Positions 21,295-32,479 of a stretch of 64,000 nucleotides of DNA are shown one piece after another (the first letter of the stretch is position 1; every line of letters begins with the position of its first letter). Source of the stretch: Lepus europaeus (lineage: Eukaryota > Chordata > Mammalia > Lagomorpha > Leporidae); the NCBI RefSeq assembly GCF_033115175.1, contig NC_084837.1:88672966-88736965 (forward strand), given 5' to 3'. Both the position numbers and the translations under genes were made by a program. The notes beneath the pieces were generated by a model. It searched no databases. It saw only the letters and a list, made by a program, of their open reading frames with translations, and had not been told where the DNA came from.

Positions 21295-23382
21295 ATGGCG
21301 TCCATCTTACTGGGGCGCTGCGGCCCGGCGCCCGCCCGCCTCCCACAGCCCCGTGCGGGCAGTGCCTGGCCCGGTGTGGGGCCCCCGAGCCGCGCGGACG
21401 CGCCCCTGGCCTGCTGTGCCCGCTGCGGCCCGCCGCACCTTCCCCTCGGCGGCTGGCGGCTGAGGCCCGGGCGCTTGCGCTTGGCGGCCACGGCTCGGTG
21501 CGCGGTTGCCATGGGACCGCAGGGCCTGGCGCTGCGCCGCTGGCTCGCGTCGTCCCCGCTCGGCCACGACTCGGTGGTGAAGACCCCCAAGCCCGTGGAG
21601 GACAAGGACAGGAAGCTGGAGGGAGGCGGCCCCGCCAAGGCGGCGGAGAAGCGGCCGCTGGGGCAGAGGGTCCTGTCCGAGCTGAAGCGCTTCTACCACG
21701 GCTTCCGCCTGCTCGCCATGGACACCAGGATCGCCGCGCGCACGCTCTGGAGGGTTCTCAACGGCCACGGCCTGAGCCGCCGCGAGCGCAGGCATTTTGT
21801 CCGCGTGTGCGCCGACCTCTTCCGCCTCGTGCCGCTGCTCGTCTTCGTGGTGGTGCCCTTCATGGAGTTCCTGCTGCCTGTCGCCCTGAAGCTCTTTCCC
21901 AACATGTTGCCGTCTACATTTGAGACCCAGTCGAGCCAGGAGGAGAGGCCGAAGAAGCAGCTGCGGGCCAGGCTGGAGGTGGCCAAGTTCCTCCAGGACA
22001 CCGTGGAGGAGATGGCCTTCAAGAACAAGGCCGCCCAGGGCAGCGCCGTCAGAGACTTAGCCGCGTTTCTCCAGAAGATCCGAGAGACTGGAGAAGGACC
22101 CAGCAACGAGGACATCATGCGTTTTTCCAAGTTATTTGAAGACGAGCTGACTCTGGATAACCTCACGCGGCCGCAGCTCGCGGCGCTGTGTAAGCTGCTG
22201 GAGCTCCAGGCCATGGGGACCAATAGCTTCCTGCGCTTCCAGCTGTCCATGAGGCTGAGGTCCATAAAGGCTGATGACAAGCTGATTGCTGAGGAAGGAG
22301 TGGAGAGCCTGAACATCAAGGAGTTGCAGTCGGCATGCAGGGCGCGAGGCATGCTGGCCCTCGGTGTCACGGAAGAGCGCCTGAGAGACCAGCTGAGGCA
22401 GTGGCTGGACCTCCACCTGCGTCAGGAGATCCCCACGTCGCTGCTGATATTATCCCGAGCCATGTATCTCCCGGAGACCCTCTCCCCCGCCGACCAGCTC
22501 AGATCCACATTGCAGACCCTTCCAGACGTGGTCGTGAAAGGAGCCCAAGTGAAAGTGGCCACGGTTGAGGGCGAGCAGGTGGACAATGAGGTAAAGCTGG
22601 AGGCCACGCTGCAGGAGGACGTGGCCATCCAGCAGGAGCATCGGGAAAAAGTGTTGCAGAAGGTCTCCCAAGTGGATAGGGAAGGGGTAGAAACCAGCCC
22701 TGGGAGGCCAGAAGTACCGGATGTCATCCTGCCATCGGAGACACTGCAGGGGCCTGCCCCTGTCTTAAAGGAAGAGGGAATAACCAAGGAGGAAATTGAC
22801 ATACTCAGCAACGTCTGCTCTAAACTGAAGGAGCAGAGTAAGTTCCTAACGAAGGAGAGGGAGGAACTGGAACTGCTGAGGGAAGATGTCCAGGGCTACA
22901 GGGAGGACTTGCAAGAGGTCAAGAGGGAGCTTTCAAAGAATGGTGAAGAAAAATACACGGATGAATCTAAAGCCAGCACAAGACTGACCAAGAGAGTGCA
23001 GCAGATGATTGGACAGATGGACAGTCTGATTTCACAGCTGGAGTTGGATCAGAGGACTGGCAAGCTGGGCCCGGCAGAGGGCCCACTTGTAGGGGAGAGC
23101 ATCGTCAGTGTCACCGAACTCATCCGTGCCATGAAGCAAATCCAGCACATTCCAGAAAGGAAGCTGATGAGCTTGGCCTCAACACTGGATGTCAATCAGG
23201 ATGGCAAGATCAACGTGGACAGTCTCACCAAGGTGATTGAGCTGGTCGACAGAGAAGACATCCCCATCCCCACCAGCCTGGTGGCCAAGCTTGTGGCAGT
23301 TCTGGAAAAGGAGCAAATGGTGGCTGAGAAGGAGAAGGCCAAGGAGAAGGCTAAGAAGGAGGCTGTGGAAGTGGAGAGCTAG
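21295..23382 (+). CDS. LETM1: intact intronless LETM1 retrocopy (mitochondrial inner-membrane cation exchanger type)
   Basis: One open frame of 695 codons matches LETM1 throughout. The parent is a multi-exon gene, so an intronless copy is a retrocopy. LETM1 is an inner-mitochondrial-membrane protein tied to K+/H+ or Ca2+/H+ exchange and organelle volume. The ATG at 21295 is chosen because MASILL is the family start; the frame stays open upstream to 21031, partly in L1 DNA. Residues 1-85 are Arg-rich and almost free of acids, like a presequence. The family's single membrane segment is at about 177-200 ([21 protein letters not shown]), followed by the conserved LETM domain to about 400. Charged coiled-coil stretches lie at 425-460 and 495-550, and an EF-hand-like loop at 632-643 ([12 protein letters not shown]), whose twelfth position is Ser. 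The C-terminus is a Lys/Glu helix. It is about 44 residues shorter than human LETM1 (739), mainly at the N-terminus and before the second coiled coil. No stop or frameshift is seen. Expression is unknown. Confidence 0.85.
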   Translation: MASILLGRCGPAPARLPQPRAGSAWPGVGPPSRADAPLACCARCGPPHLPLGGWRLRPGRLRLAATARCAVAMGPQGLALRRWLASSPLGHDSVVKTPKPVEDKDRKLEGGGPAKAAEKRPLGQRVLSELKRFYHGFRLLAMDTRIAARTLWRVLNGHGLSRRERRHFVRVCADLFRLVPLLVFVVVPFMEFLLPVALKLFPNMLPSTFETQSSQEERPKKQLRARLEVAKFLQDTVEEMAFKNKAAQGSAVRDLAAFLQKIRETGEGPSNEDIMRFSKLFEDELTLDNLTRPQLAALCKLLELQAMGTNSFLRFQLSMRLRSIKADDKLIAEEGVESLNIKELQSACRARGMLALGVTEERLRDQLRQWLDLHLRQEIPTSLLILSRAMYLPETLSPADQLRSTLQTLPDVVVKGAQVKVATVEGEQVDNEVKLEATLQEDVAIQQEHREKVLQKVSQVDREGVETSPGRPEVPDVILPSETLQGPAPVLKEEGITKEEIDILSNVCSKLKEQSKFLTKEREELELLREDVQGYREDLQEVKRELSKNGEEKYTDESKASTRLTKRVQQMIGQMDSLISQLELDQRTGKLGPAEGPLVGESIVSVTELIRAMKQIQHIPERKLMSLASTLDVNQDGKINVDSLTKVIELVDREDIPIPTSLVAKLVAVLEKEQMVAEKEKAKEKAKKEAVEVES

Positions 23383-23536
23383 GACTGGCCGTGGCTCCCA
23401 GGCCTGTTGGTAGCACTGCCTGTGCCTGCCTTCCTCTGCCGCCACGCGGCTGGGGTAATGACTGGTAGTGATTGCTGTGGATGATTTTTAGTTGCAAATC
23501 TAATATTTTCTCTAGAATAAATCAAATTCCAAAAAA
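23383..23536 (+). other. LETM1 retrocopy 3' UTR, poly-A signal and tail remnant
   Basis: About 130 bases of non-L1 sequence follow the stop codon. AATAAA lies at 23516-23521 and a six-base A run at 23531-23536, after which L1 ORF2 text resumes ('tttcatgttcatgggtagg'). The very short, degraded tail suggests the insertion is not recent. Confidence 0.6.
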
Positions 23537-25284
23537 TATTTCATGTTCATGGGTAGGAGAATTCAATATTGTCATGATATCAATTCTTCCCAAATTGTTG
23601 TATTTATTTGACAATCCCAATTAAAATCTCAGCAAGCTATTTGGAGTGTTGACAGAGTTTCCTAGATAGTTACTAAAAATGAAAAGAGGACTAACACTGC
23701 TTGACTTTAAAATTTATTATAAAGTTACAATAATCAAGACAGTGGTATTGGTGAAAGGATAGATCAATGGAACAAGATAAAGAGCCCAGAAATAGACCCA
23801 CATCAATGTAGTCAACTGGTCTTTGACAAAGGAGCAAAGGCAATTCAGTGGAGAAAAGATAAACTTTTAAATGATGTGGGAACATCTGGATATTTGTGTG
23901 CAAAAAATCTAGATAGACTTTTACACCTTTCATAAAAATTAAAAGAGATCAAAGACCCCAAATATAAAACATGAAACTGTACAATTTCCAGAAGATGACT
24001 TGGGAGAGGATCTAGATGACTTTGGGTTTGGCAATAAATTTTTAGATAGAGCACCAAAAGAATGATCCATGAAAGAACAAATGGACTAATTGGATTCCAT
24101 TGAAATTAAAAACTTCTCTGCAAAAGACATTGTTTAGAGTGTCTTTGAACCAAAAATGAAATGACAAGCCACAGACTGGGAGAAAATACCTTCAAAACAT
24201 ATCTGATAAAGGACTTGTATTTAAAATATACAAAGAACTCTCTCAACAATAACAAACAAAGTTTAGAAATGGCGAAAGATCTGAACAGACAGTTCATCAG
24301 AGAAAATATACAGATGGCAAACATGCATATGAAAAGTTGCTCAACATAATTTTTCAGTAGAGACTTGCTAATTAAAACAAGATTAACACTACACACCTAT
24401 TAGAATGGCCCAGATCCAAACAGCTACAACACCAAGTGCTAGTGAGGATGTGGAGAAACCCCCTCTCCATTGCTGGTTGTAAAAGGGTACGGTCGTATTG
24501 AAAAACAATTTGGTGGTTTCTTAACAAAACTAAATTATATTCTTACCACACAATCCAACAAGCCTACTTCTAGGAATTTACCCAGTTGAGTTGAAAATGA
24601 TAAAAAGAAATGAAATTTCAAACCAGGAAAAACATGGAGGAAGCTTAAGTGCATGTTACAAAGGAAAGATGTCTGAAAAGATTACACACTGTATGGTGCC
24701 AACTGTATTATATTTTGGAAAAGACAAAGCTGTAGAGATAAAGATTAATGGTTGCCAGAGGCTTAGGGGTAGGGGATCAGGAGGTAGGGATTAGTAGGTG
24801 AAATATAGGACTATAAGGCATTTTTGTTACCAAAACTATTCTGTGTGGCACTGTAATGTTGGACACGTGGCATTATGTATTTGTCAACGCCCATAGCACT
24901 GATCCTCACAGAGTAAGCCCTAATGTAAATGATGAGCTTTAGTTAGTAATACGTATCACTTTATGTTATGTCAACATTGGTGCATTAATTGAAACAAATG
25001 TACTACACTAATGCATGATGTTCATATGGGGGACTGGGTGGGGAAGCATGGAACATCTAGAACTGTTGTTAAAGAATAAAAGTCATTTAAAAATAGGATC
25101 ACTCTTCAGAGCCCCACAGCCTGGGTACCCAAAAGCCACACTTGGCATCTGGACAACAGCTGGGGGATAAGCATCTGGTGTCTGTTTCCCGAAAAATCAA
25201 GTCATTGTTTAGGGCACAGAGCGTGCCCTAAACAGAGCGTGCCTGGGAGTGGGGGCGGCAGGACCTGAGCGACATGTGAGACAG

Positions 25285-25420
25285 TCCTGACCCTGTCATT
25301 CACCTGCTGTGTGACTGAGTCAGTCTTGGAACCCCTCTGAGCCTCAGGTCCCTCACCTGTAGTGGCTGCCTTATAGGTAGGATGTTAACAAAAATGAGAT
25401 GAGACATTCCACGGGAAGTG
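25285..25420 (+). repeat. MIR SINE relic
   Basis: 'cacctgctgtgtgactgagtcag' and 'gcctcaggtccctcacctgtag' follow MIR. Confidence 0.75.
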
Positions 25421-25964
25421 CCTCAATCTCCTGGTCACGCTAAGAATGAACGGGGGAGGCCCTGCTCTGCACCACCCCCTGCTGGTCACTGGAGGCCCAA
25501 ACACCTGCTTCCTTCCAGGGCTTACTGAATATTAGACTCAGACTCCAACTGCAGAGGGCAGGAGCCATCAGCTCCCTGCAGTGGGAATACAACATGAGGC
25601 AGGCTTAGCTGAGGGGTGGGGCTGGGAAGGGCTTCTGAGAGGGGCATTTGAAGTAGACCCCATAGATGGGGCCCATTCCAGCTGAGGACGTGGCCTAGCA
25701 AGGCTGGGAGGCTGGGTAAAGCATGGTGTGTCCCGGGACTGGTGAGCGGCCTGGTGCATGCCACTGACCCGGGAGAGAACCAGGACAGGAAAGGCCTGGC
25801 ACACAGGTCTCTTAGCCCAGACACTCGCTTCAGACACGAGGAAATAGGCTCAGAGAGGCAGGACGAGCCCTCCAAAATGTCACACTCCAACATCTGTTTC
25901 CATCTTGGGACCCAGTGGATTTAAAGAGTGAGAGTTTTGATAAGGAAGGGAGGTAAATGATGAT

Positions 25965-26170
25965 GATAACGGATAGATGTGCTAAGCATGACTAGGGACT
26001 TCAGAGAAGTTACAGTATTTAATTCACAAAAGTATATGAGCTACGTGTTCTTGTTCCCATCTTATAATTACTCTTTGAGAAAACTAAGACACAGGTTAAG
26101 AAAGTTCCCGTGGTGTTCAGGATTTTAGGAGCAGAAGCAGGTAATTAACTGGGCCCTTGAAGTTGCGGTT
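25965..26170 (-). repeat. MIR SINE relic
   Basis: Antisense MIR: 'acagtatttaattcacaaaag' and 'gagaaaactaagacacaggttaag'. Confidence 0.65.
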
Positions 26171-26357
26171 GAATTTGCCACCTCTGGGCTCCCTGTCCTC
26201 TCTTTGACATGAGAGATCTTCCATCAGTAATTTACTAAGTCAGTTACCTTGGGTTTTTGGTCCCCTGCAGGTAAAAGCATTCTCACTGGTGTGAGGATGA
26301 ACCCTGAAACCTCTGCATGTCATTCAAGGCTTAAATCCCACAGCCCTGTTTTGTTTG

Positions 26358-26650
26358 TTAAGGTTTTTATTTGAAAGGCAGAATGATAGAGAGGGGGTGG
26401 GACTGGGGGAGTAGAGACAGACATCTGCCATCCACTGGTTCACTCCCCAAACGGTCACAACAGGCCAGGAGCCCAGGACTCCATCTGGGTCTCCAGGTGG
26501 GCGGCAGAGACCCAAGCATTTGGACCATCTTTCACAACTTCCCCAGGTGTGCTAGCAGGGAGCTAGATTGGAAGCAGAGCAGGTGGGACTTGAATCAGCA
26601 TCGAGATACCTGGGCTGCAAGCAACGAACTGTGCCACAATGCCGGCCTCC
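26358..26650 (-). repeat. C-SINE
   Basis: Reverse copy from 'tttttatttgaaaggcagaatg' to the head complement 'gccacaatgccggcc'. Confidence 0.85.
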
Positions 26651-27350
26651 TGCAGTTCTATTGTCAGCATCTTCGGCTATAGCTGGAGCCCATAACCGGC
26701 TGCTCCCAAGCTGACTATTCGCGTTTGCATTTTCTCTTCCTCTGAGGGTCCTCCCAGCTGTGTTTACACACCCTCCCCCCTTCGTTCCTGATCTGGCTGC
26801 TCCCTTCCCACCTCTGCAGAGCCCAAGCAGCTCTGGCTCACAGGTACCACAGCACCCTCCTACGTGACCACCATTGCCCTTGCCATGAAGGTCATTCTGT
26901 GTCCTTGCTGCTCAACACAGGGCCCAGCCCAGAGCACAGACCCTCTTAAGTAGCTGTGGCATGAATAACAACGAGGGAGCCATCTGAGTCCCCTGGGGCT
27001 CGCACAGAGAACTGGGGAGGCAGCGTCCCAGGCAGCAGCATTTATGGCAGCGATCGGTGAGTGCCCTTGGCTGCAGCCAGGCCAGGTCCTTCTCAAACGT
27101 CATCTCATGTGCTCTTCCTCATGGGTTGGCTTTATCCCCACTTTGTAGATGAGGAAAGTGAGGTGCAGAGGCTCAAGGCAGTGTACCCAGACCTGGGGTT
27201 TAAACAGGGCTGTTGCTAAATGAAAACAAAAATGAACTGTGCCTGTGTGTGTTTATGTGTGTGATTGCAATATGACAGTAGGACCATTGGCAATTTTCCA
27301 ACTTTCTCAGTATTTCTAATTTTGCCTCAGGAGCATAATGAGGGAAGATG
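26651..27350. other. unique DNA with a MIR relic
   Basis: No gene. An antisense MIR lies at about 27095-27205 ('ctttatccccactttgtagatgaggaaagtg'). Confidence 0.55.
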
Positions 27351-27367
27351 AAAAAAAAGGTATAGCC

Positions 27368-27712
27368 TTGGCTGGCGCCGTGGCTCAATAGGCTAATCCT
27401 CCGCCTGTGGCGCCGGCACACCGGGTTCTAGTCCTGGTCGGGGCACCGGATTCTGTCCCAGTTGCCCCTCTTCCAGACCAGCTCTTTGCTATGGCCCGGG
27501 AGTGCAGTGGAGGATGGCCCAAGTCCTTGGGCCCTGCATCCCATGGGAGACCAGGAGAAGCACCTGGCTCCCACCTTCGGATCAGCGCGGTGCGCCGGCC
27601 GCGGCGGCCATTGGAGGGTGAACCAACAGCAAAAGAAAGACCTTTCTCTCTGTCTCTCTCTCACTGTCCACTCTGCCTGTCAAAAAAAAAAAAAAAAAAA
27701 AAAAAGAAAAAG
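27368..27712 (+). repeat. young C-SINE with perfect target duplication
   Basis: Full head with the box-B core GGTTCTAGTCC, 'gcaccggattctgtcccag', CTGTC end and long A-rich tail. The 16-mer AAAAAAAGGTATAGCC flanks it at 27352-27367 and 27713-27728. Among the least diverged copies here. Confidence 0.95.
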
Positions 27713-27782
27713 AAAAAAAGGTATAGCCAAAGGGTTAGATGATTAATGTTTGGCTGGGCCACGGGCCCTGAGGACTTCCCTT

Positions 27783-27838
27783 TTAAAAAAAAAAATCTGT
27801 TTATTTATTAGAAAGTCAGAGTTACACAGAGAGAGGAG

Positions 27839-27874
<36 letters not shown>

Positions 27875-28080
27875 CTTCCACCAGCCAATTGGGCGCAATG
27901 GCTAGAGCTGCGCCGATCTGAAGCCAGGAGCCAGGAGCTTCTTCCAGGTCTCCCACATGGGTGCAGGGGCCCAAGGACCTGGGCCATCTTCCACTGCTTT
28001 TCCAGGCAATAGCAGAGAGCTGGGTCGGAAGTAGAGCAGCTGGGACTCGAACCAGCGCCCATATGGGATGCTGGCACTGC
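27783..28080 (-). repeat. C-SINE, head-truncated
   Basis: Reverse copy with an (AG)n tract at 27845-27871. It ends at 'gggatgctggcactgca', lacking the first bases of the head. Confidence 0.85.
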
Positions 28081-28469
28081 ATCCCTTTCTTACAGGATCC
28101 TGGAGGAGAGCTGGGAGCCACATAATTCTGCTCCCAAGATGTGCTCCAGGCAGGACAACATCCCATCTCCTGAGTGCCTTACCCTCTCTTCACGGCTCTC
28201 ATGGGTTTGGGGAAATTTTCATTTAGTTTTTATTTCCTTCCTCCTTCCCCTCTCTCTGTTTCTCTCTTTCTCTCTTTTCTAAATCACTCTTTCTTTTAGC
28301 CTGAAAGTGAGGATAATGAATGTATATCACTTAAAATTTTCCAAAATTGTTTGAGTATTTTGCACTTAAAAGAGTTGAATCAAGGGTTGTTGGGGTGCAG
28401 TTGGGGAAAGAGGAGAGGATTCAACCTCCAAAATATAAACCCTTTTATTCTTATCTATAGAAAACTATA
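28081..28469. other. unique DNA with a pyrimidine tract
   Basis: CT-rich stretch 28228-28295, then AT-rich sequence. No gene or named repeat. Confidence 0.5.
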
Positions 28470-28742
28470 ACTACCTGCAGTGCCGGCATCCCATATGGCG
28501 CTGGTTCAAGTCCTGGCTGCTCCACTTCTGATCCAGCTCTCTGCTAATGCGCTGTGAAGGCAGAGGAGGATGGCCCAAGTGCTTGGGCCCCTGCACCCAT
28601 GTGGGAGGCCTGGAGGAAGCTCCTGGCTCCTGGCTTCAGCCTGGCCCAGTCCTGGTTGATGCAGCCATTTGGGGAGTGAACCAGCAGATGGATAATCTCT
28701 CTTTCTCTCTCTGCCCTTTAAATAAATAAATAAGATATTTTT
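28470..28742 (+). repeat. C-SINE, 5'-truncated
   Basis: Starts within the head ('tgcagtgccggcatcccatatgg') and runs to a 'ctttaaataaataaataag' tail. Confidence 0.85.
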
Positions 28743-29144
28743 AAAGTACTATGTGTGCTGACACCTTCTCCAGGGATGCCTCCTGACAGATAAGATCCAC
28801 TGTGCTCTGTTCTTTCCCACCTGGAGCTGGCTGGAGCCCCAGGACGAAGGTCTGGGGGCAGCAGGAGGCAAGGCCGGCAAGGCTCAGGAGAGGGGGTTGG
28901 CTTTGGCCAAGGCCTTGGCTAAGAAGTGCAGGAAGCAACTGAAGCAAGCGGCCAGCCCCCCACAACCAGGCCTCTGTGGTCAGCACCCCCAGTCCAACCC
29001 TGATGAGAGAAAGGAGGCCTCCGTGTCCCCGTCTGTGAAATGGGAAACTGTGAAAACTGACCAGGATGGGGCCAGTTAAAGGGAGGCCCAGGCTGGGGGC
29101 GGCTGAACCCAGTGCAGGGGGATGGCCTGGGCCACGGGGAGCTC
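28743..29144. other. unique GC-rich DNA
   Basis: A MIR-like scrap ('ccccgtctgtgaaatgggaaactg') lies near 29025-29050. No gene recognised. Confidence 0.45.
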
Positions 29145-29351
29145 TCACAGCTCATGAAGCGTGGCTTGTGAGAAACGGCCGTTCTGCTCCGGGCTGGGGA
29201 AGCTGATGTCGTCTAGGAATCGTTTCTTCTCCTTGCAGCACGAGTGTACTTCCCCATCCTCGTCCCGTCTCACGTAAACCCCTGGTGCCAGTTTCTGCCT
29301 CTTCCCGGCTGGCCTCCGGCAGTGCCTGTGCCATGTAAGGCAGCGTGACTG
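29145..29351 (-). other. exon-like open frame, unassigned
   Basis: Minus-strand frame of 68 codons from a possible splice acceptor (CAGCCTCCTCAG ending at 29352) to a TGA at 29147-29145. The peptide looks protein-like: a KRQKLAPG basic patch, VYVRRDEDGEV, CCKEKKRFLDDISFPSPEQ, ending LHEL. I do not recognise the protein. It could be a terminal exon of an unannotated gene or chance. The polypyrimidine tract upstream of the acceptor is weak. Confidence 0.25.
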
Positions 29352-30030
29352 CTGAGGAGGCTGCAGGGCCACGTCCCTCTCCCCTGGCCTGCCCCAACCT
29401 CGCCAGGTTAGAAGCCCGTGGCGGGGGGCGCAAAGAACTCTCAGTTGGCATCCGAAGCCACAGCCATCTCCTGATCTCGCTGAAAAGCTGCCTGGCTCCC
29501 ACTACAGCTGCCACCCGAGAAACCGGCCCAAGTGTCCCAGAAGGCCCGGGCCAGCCTGGTGCTCCTGGGACGGCTGGAGGAAGGCGGCTATGCACTGAGA
29601 CCTCTCCCTCGAGGCTGTCCCCGCTCTGTCTGGGCCCCCATGCCCTGCTGGGGCTCGGGGGGCGGCTGCCGGTTAACGCAGACCAGACCAGCTCCTTCCC
29701 TGCGCAGGCTCGGCTGCCTTCCTCCTCGCCGGCCTTGGGGATATTTGAAACCCCGCAGAGGCCAGGGTGGAGACCGCAGCTCCATGACGCGAGTGCATTT
29801 AATCTCCCTGGGAGGAGAGGCATGGACTGGCCCTCAGCTCCATGCAGGCCACTCATGGCTCCCTGGCTAGGACAGACTGGGAGCCACCGGCAGGGCAAGG
29901 CCCACAGGCTTGGCCAGAATGGCGGGAAAGGCCGCTGGGTCGCTGGGCACCGCCAAACCAGGTGCGTGAGCTTGCTGTGGGCGCTGGATGCCCACCAGGG
30001 AACCACTCACCTTCCCCCACTGCCACCTCA
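29352..30030. other. unique GC-rich DNA
   Basis: Overlapping long open frames on both strands come from high GC and few stops. None shows a known domain. Confidence 0.45.
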
Positions 30031-30032
30031 GG

Positions 30033-30239
30033 TGAGGGGACTTCATAAAGTTAGTGGAAAAGGGAGTTAAAAGCTAAGTTTCTTTTGGTACAATAATTTT
30101 TTTGATATCCACTGTATATTGGGGGTCTTCCAAAAATGCATATTATGAAAAAAAAACTTTGCATGGATTTTAAATAGTTTGCACCCAAGTAAACATATCT
30201 TGTAAAATCCCATCTATCATGAACTTGAAGTTGCCTCCC
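30033..30239. mobile_element. inverted-repeat (MITE-like) element, copy A
   Basis: The two arms of about 60 bases are complementary: 'acttcataaagttagtgg...' from 30040 pairs with '...catgaacttgaagt' ending 30231. The centre holds 'aaatgcatattatgaaaaaa' and 'tgcatggattt'. The same core and arms recur at 33.5 and 38.5 kb. It resembles a short mariner-type or other foldback DNA element. No coding capacity. Confidence 0.65.
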
Positions 30240-31340
30240 ACTTTCAGAGCTGTGCATCTGCTGGCTAAGTCCCCGAGGAAGCGAAGCTCCACTGAAAGCC
30301 CATGAGTGGAAAACACAAAGTCTATATTAAGATGCTCAGCTTCCATTATTCCCCAGTCGGGCAACTGTGGGGCCATAGTTTAACAGTTCCTGCCCCAGAT
30401 GTCCCATCTGCTGAATGGAACCAGGGAGCCTCAGCCCTGGGGTTGTAGGATGCAGACCAAGGGGCCCTGCAGGCCTCAGCATAGCCAAGTCCCTGTTCCT
30501 CCTGGCCACCGCGGGACAGACCCTCGTTTCCTTGTGGTCAGTAAAGACAACCATGAGACCCTCGGGGGTGGCGGCAGTCCAGGCTGTAGTGGCCATGGGT
30601 CTGCTCCGTGAGTGTAGGCGCCCCTGGGTGACGGTGCTGGCCTGGGAGGGAGGGGTTGACCGCTGCTGCCGCTCCGAGCCCCGTGGTGACTGCGAAGGGC
30701 AGGGATGGGGCTGAGCCCTCTGTGCTGGTTCCTGCCTCACCCTCTGTGTCCCCCGCCGTCTCCAGGTGCGAGGCTCCGCTAGGGCGTGCATCCCCTCCAC
30801 GTGCTTCTGCTCAGCCCCCACCCACCCGGAGGCTGTAGTCCAGGGGCTGCGTGGTCACTTGGCAAGCTCAGGTGCCTGCTGCATAAATCGGAGACAGCAG
30901 CCGTGTTGGCGCCCTGGCAGACTGCCCTGGGGCGCAGCGCAAGCTGTCAGTGGGTTTGGTTACAGACCAGGACCCTTCCCGCCGTGCTGGGGAATGCAGA
31001 GTGGGTGCCGCCCTTGGCAGTCAACTCCCAGCGTCAGGGCACCTCCCTGGGCCCAGGCCTGCACGTGGGAGACTCGGGGTCCCAGCGCACTGACCTGCTG
31101 TGCGTGCAGAGAGCTTACTATGGTGAGGGGGCTCTCATGGAGCCGTCCGCCCCTGCCAGGCCCTGTGCGGGAGCTGCAGTGGGGCCTTCCCTGGCCAAAG
31201 TCTCCTCCCCATCTCCACTTGTCCCCTTCCGGAGTCACGGTCATTGTGCCTGTGCTGAGGACTGTGTCTGCCCTCAGGGAGCTGACACCCCATGGGGGAG
31301 GGGGAGAGGTGGGGAAGGGGGAAGACCTTAAACAGCCACA
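30240..31340. other. unique GC-rich DNA
   Basis: Long open frames occur on both strands, without domains or splice logic I can support. No confident repeat. Confidence 0.45.
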
Positions 31341-31359
31341 TATCCATGCAGCAGCCACT

Positions 31360-31570
31360 TCTTCCTGAGGGCCAGCTCTTTCTGTGTGGCTGGCCGTGTC
31401 CTAAGCAACCTGATGCCAACTCACTGGATCCTCGCCACATGTCCATGGAGTGGGTGCCATTGTTCTTGCCATTTGACAGATGAGAAAACTGAGGCTCAAG
31501 AAGGAGAAAACCTTGCTCAAGATCCACAGCGGGGAGAGCGGGGCTGAGGCGTGAATGCAGGGGGCCCCGA
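31360..31570 (-). repeat. MIR SINE relic
   Basis: Antisense MIR: 'actcactggatcctcgcc' and 'catttgacagatgagaaaactgaggctcaag'. Confidence 0.8.
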
Positions 31571-32075
31571 CTCCAGACCCACCCGTTTAGTCCCTGGATG
31601 CTGCACAGCCCCAGGGGGCGGGAGACCAAGGGTGGCCCTTTGAGGAGGTGAGTGGCCTGGGGGAGGTGAAGGAAGTGGGGCTTGTGCTTGGCCCTGAGTC
31701 CTGCAAGCAAGAGAGCAAGGCAAGCTGGGGACATGGATGGAGAGAGAGGAGAACGGGGGTGTGGAGGGCCTTAGGGTTCCTGTTCCTGTCGTGTGACTGG
31801 ACTCCTCCCCCCAGGGCCAGGGCTGGCCGTTCCCAGTAATTCAGGGACGTGGGTGAGCAGGTGTGCCCTTGTCCTTTGTTCTCAAGTTGAGGGGGGAAGT
31901 CCAGTGTTCGTCTCAAGGCTGTGGAGACTGGACCGGCTGAGTTTCCTGCCCCCTGTCCTCCCAACCTGAGACAGAATTTTTGGGCTAGTGAAGGTAGGCC
32001 AGGCCTTGAGCAAGCGCGTGGCCCGAAATGTGTCAGTAGCCATTGCCTAGGAACTAGGATGTTCTTCTTGTTGTT
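31571..32075. other. unique non-coding DNA
   Basis: Nothing recognised in about 500 bases. Confidence 0.5.
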
Positions 32076-32079
32076 GTTC

Positions 32080-32125
32080 TTTTTTTTTTTTTTAAAGATT
32101 TATTTATTTATTTGAAAGGAGAGTT

Positions 32126-32156
<31 letters not shown>

Positions 32157-32412
32157 GCGAGAGAGATCTTCCATCTGCTGGATCGTTCCCAAATGGCCAC
32201 AACAGCAGAAACCAGGAGCCAGGAGCTTCCTCTGGGTCTCCCACACGGCTGCAGGTGCCCAAGCACTTGGGCCGTCTTCCACTGCTCTCCCAAGTGCATT
32301 AGCAGGAAGCTGCATCAGAAGAGGAGCAGCCAGGACTGAAACCAGCACCCATATAGGATGCCAGTGCTGCAGGCCAGGGCTTTAACCTGCTGTGCCACAG
32401 AGCTGACCCCTA
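32080..32412 (-). repeat. C-SINE, full length
   Basis: T run, 'agatttatttatttatttgaaaggagag', (GA)n tract, body, head complement 'tgtgccacagagctgacccc'. Confidence 0.9.
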
Positions 32413-32479
32413 GGATGTGCTTTTATGTAACAAACAGCACAGTTATCAAAAGCAGGAAATTTCACAATGATGTGTAAGT

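Larger units (their letters stand above)
18150..25096 (+). mobile_element. ancient L1M broken by five insertions
   Basis: Collinear L1 pieces on the plus strand. 18150-18714 is 5' UTR-like and includes the 'tatgcctggctttcaacaaacattt' block. 19020-19291 holds 'gatttaaaatcactacttgg', 'aagggctctaacag' and an ORF2 scrap 'cactcatccacgataaaaact'. 20011-20050, 20373-20595 and 20886-21050 are ORF2 reverse-transcriptase-end sequence ('ggtataaatctagc'). 23537-25096 is the ORF2 3' end ('gatagatcaatggaacaagataaagagcccag', 'gtagtcaactggtctttgacaaaggagc') and 3' UTR ending 'aataaaagtcatttaaaaa'. Much of ORF1 and ORF2 is deleted and the rest is stop-ridden. Interruptions: three C-SINEs, an LTR-like block and the LETM1 retrocopy. 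Confidence 0.75.
25097..26357. other. unique DNA with two MIR relics
   Basis: No gene recognised. MIR pieces at 25285-25420 and 25965-26170 are listed separately. A short direct repeat 'acagagcgtgccctaaacagagcgtgcc' lies near 25216-25243. Confidence 0.5.

Noticed and set aside
20994-21638. Long minus-strand frame over the LETM1 5' end
   Set aside because: It is the antisense shadow of the GC-rich LETM1 coding sequence and has no domain of its own.
29152-30006. 284-codon minus-strand frame
   Set aside because: Compositionally biased, no known domain, and it overlaps the more protein-like 68-codon frame in another phase.
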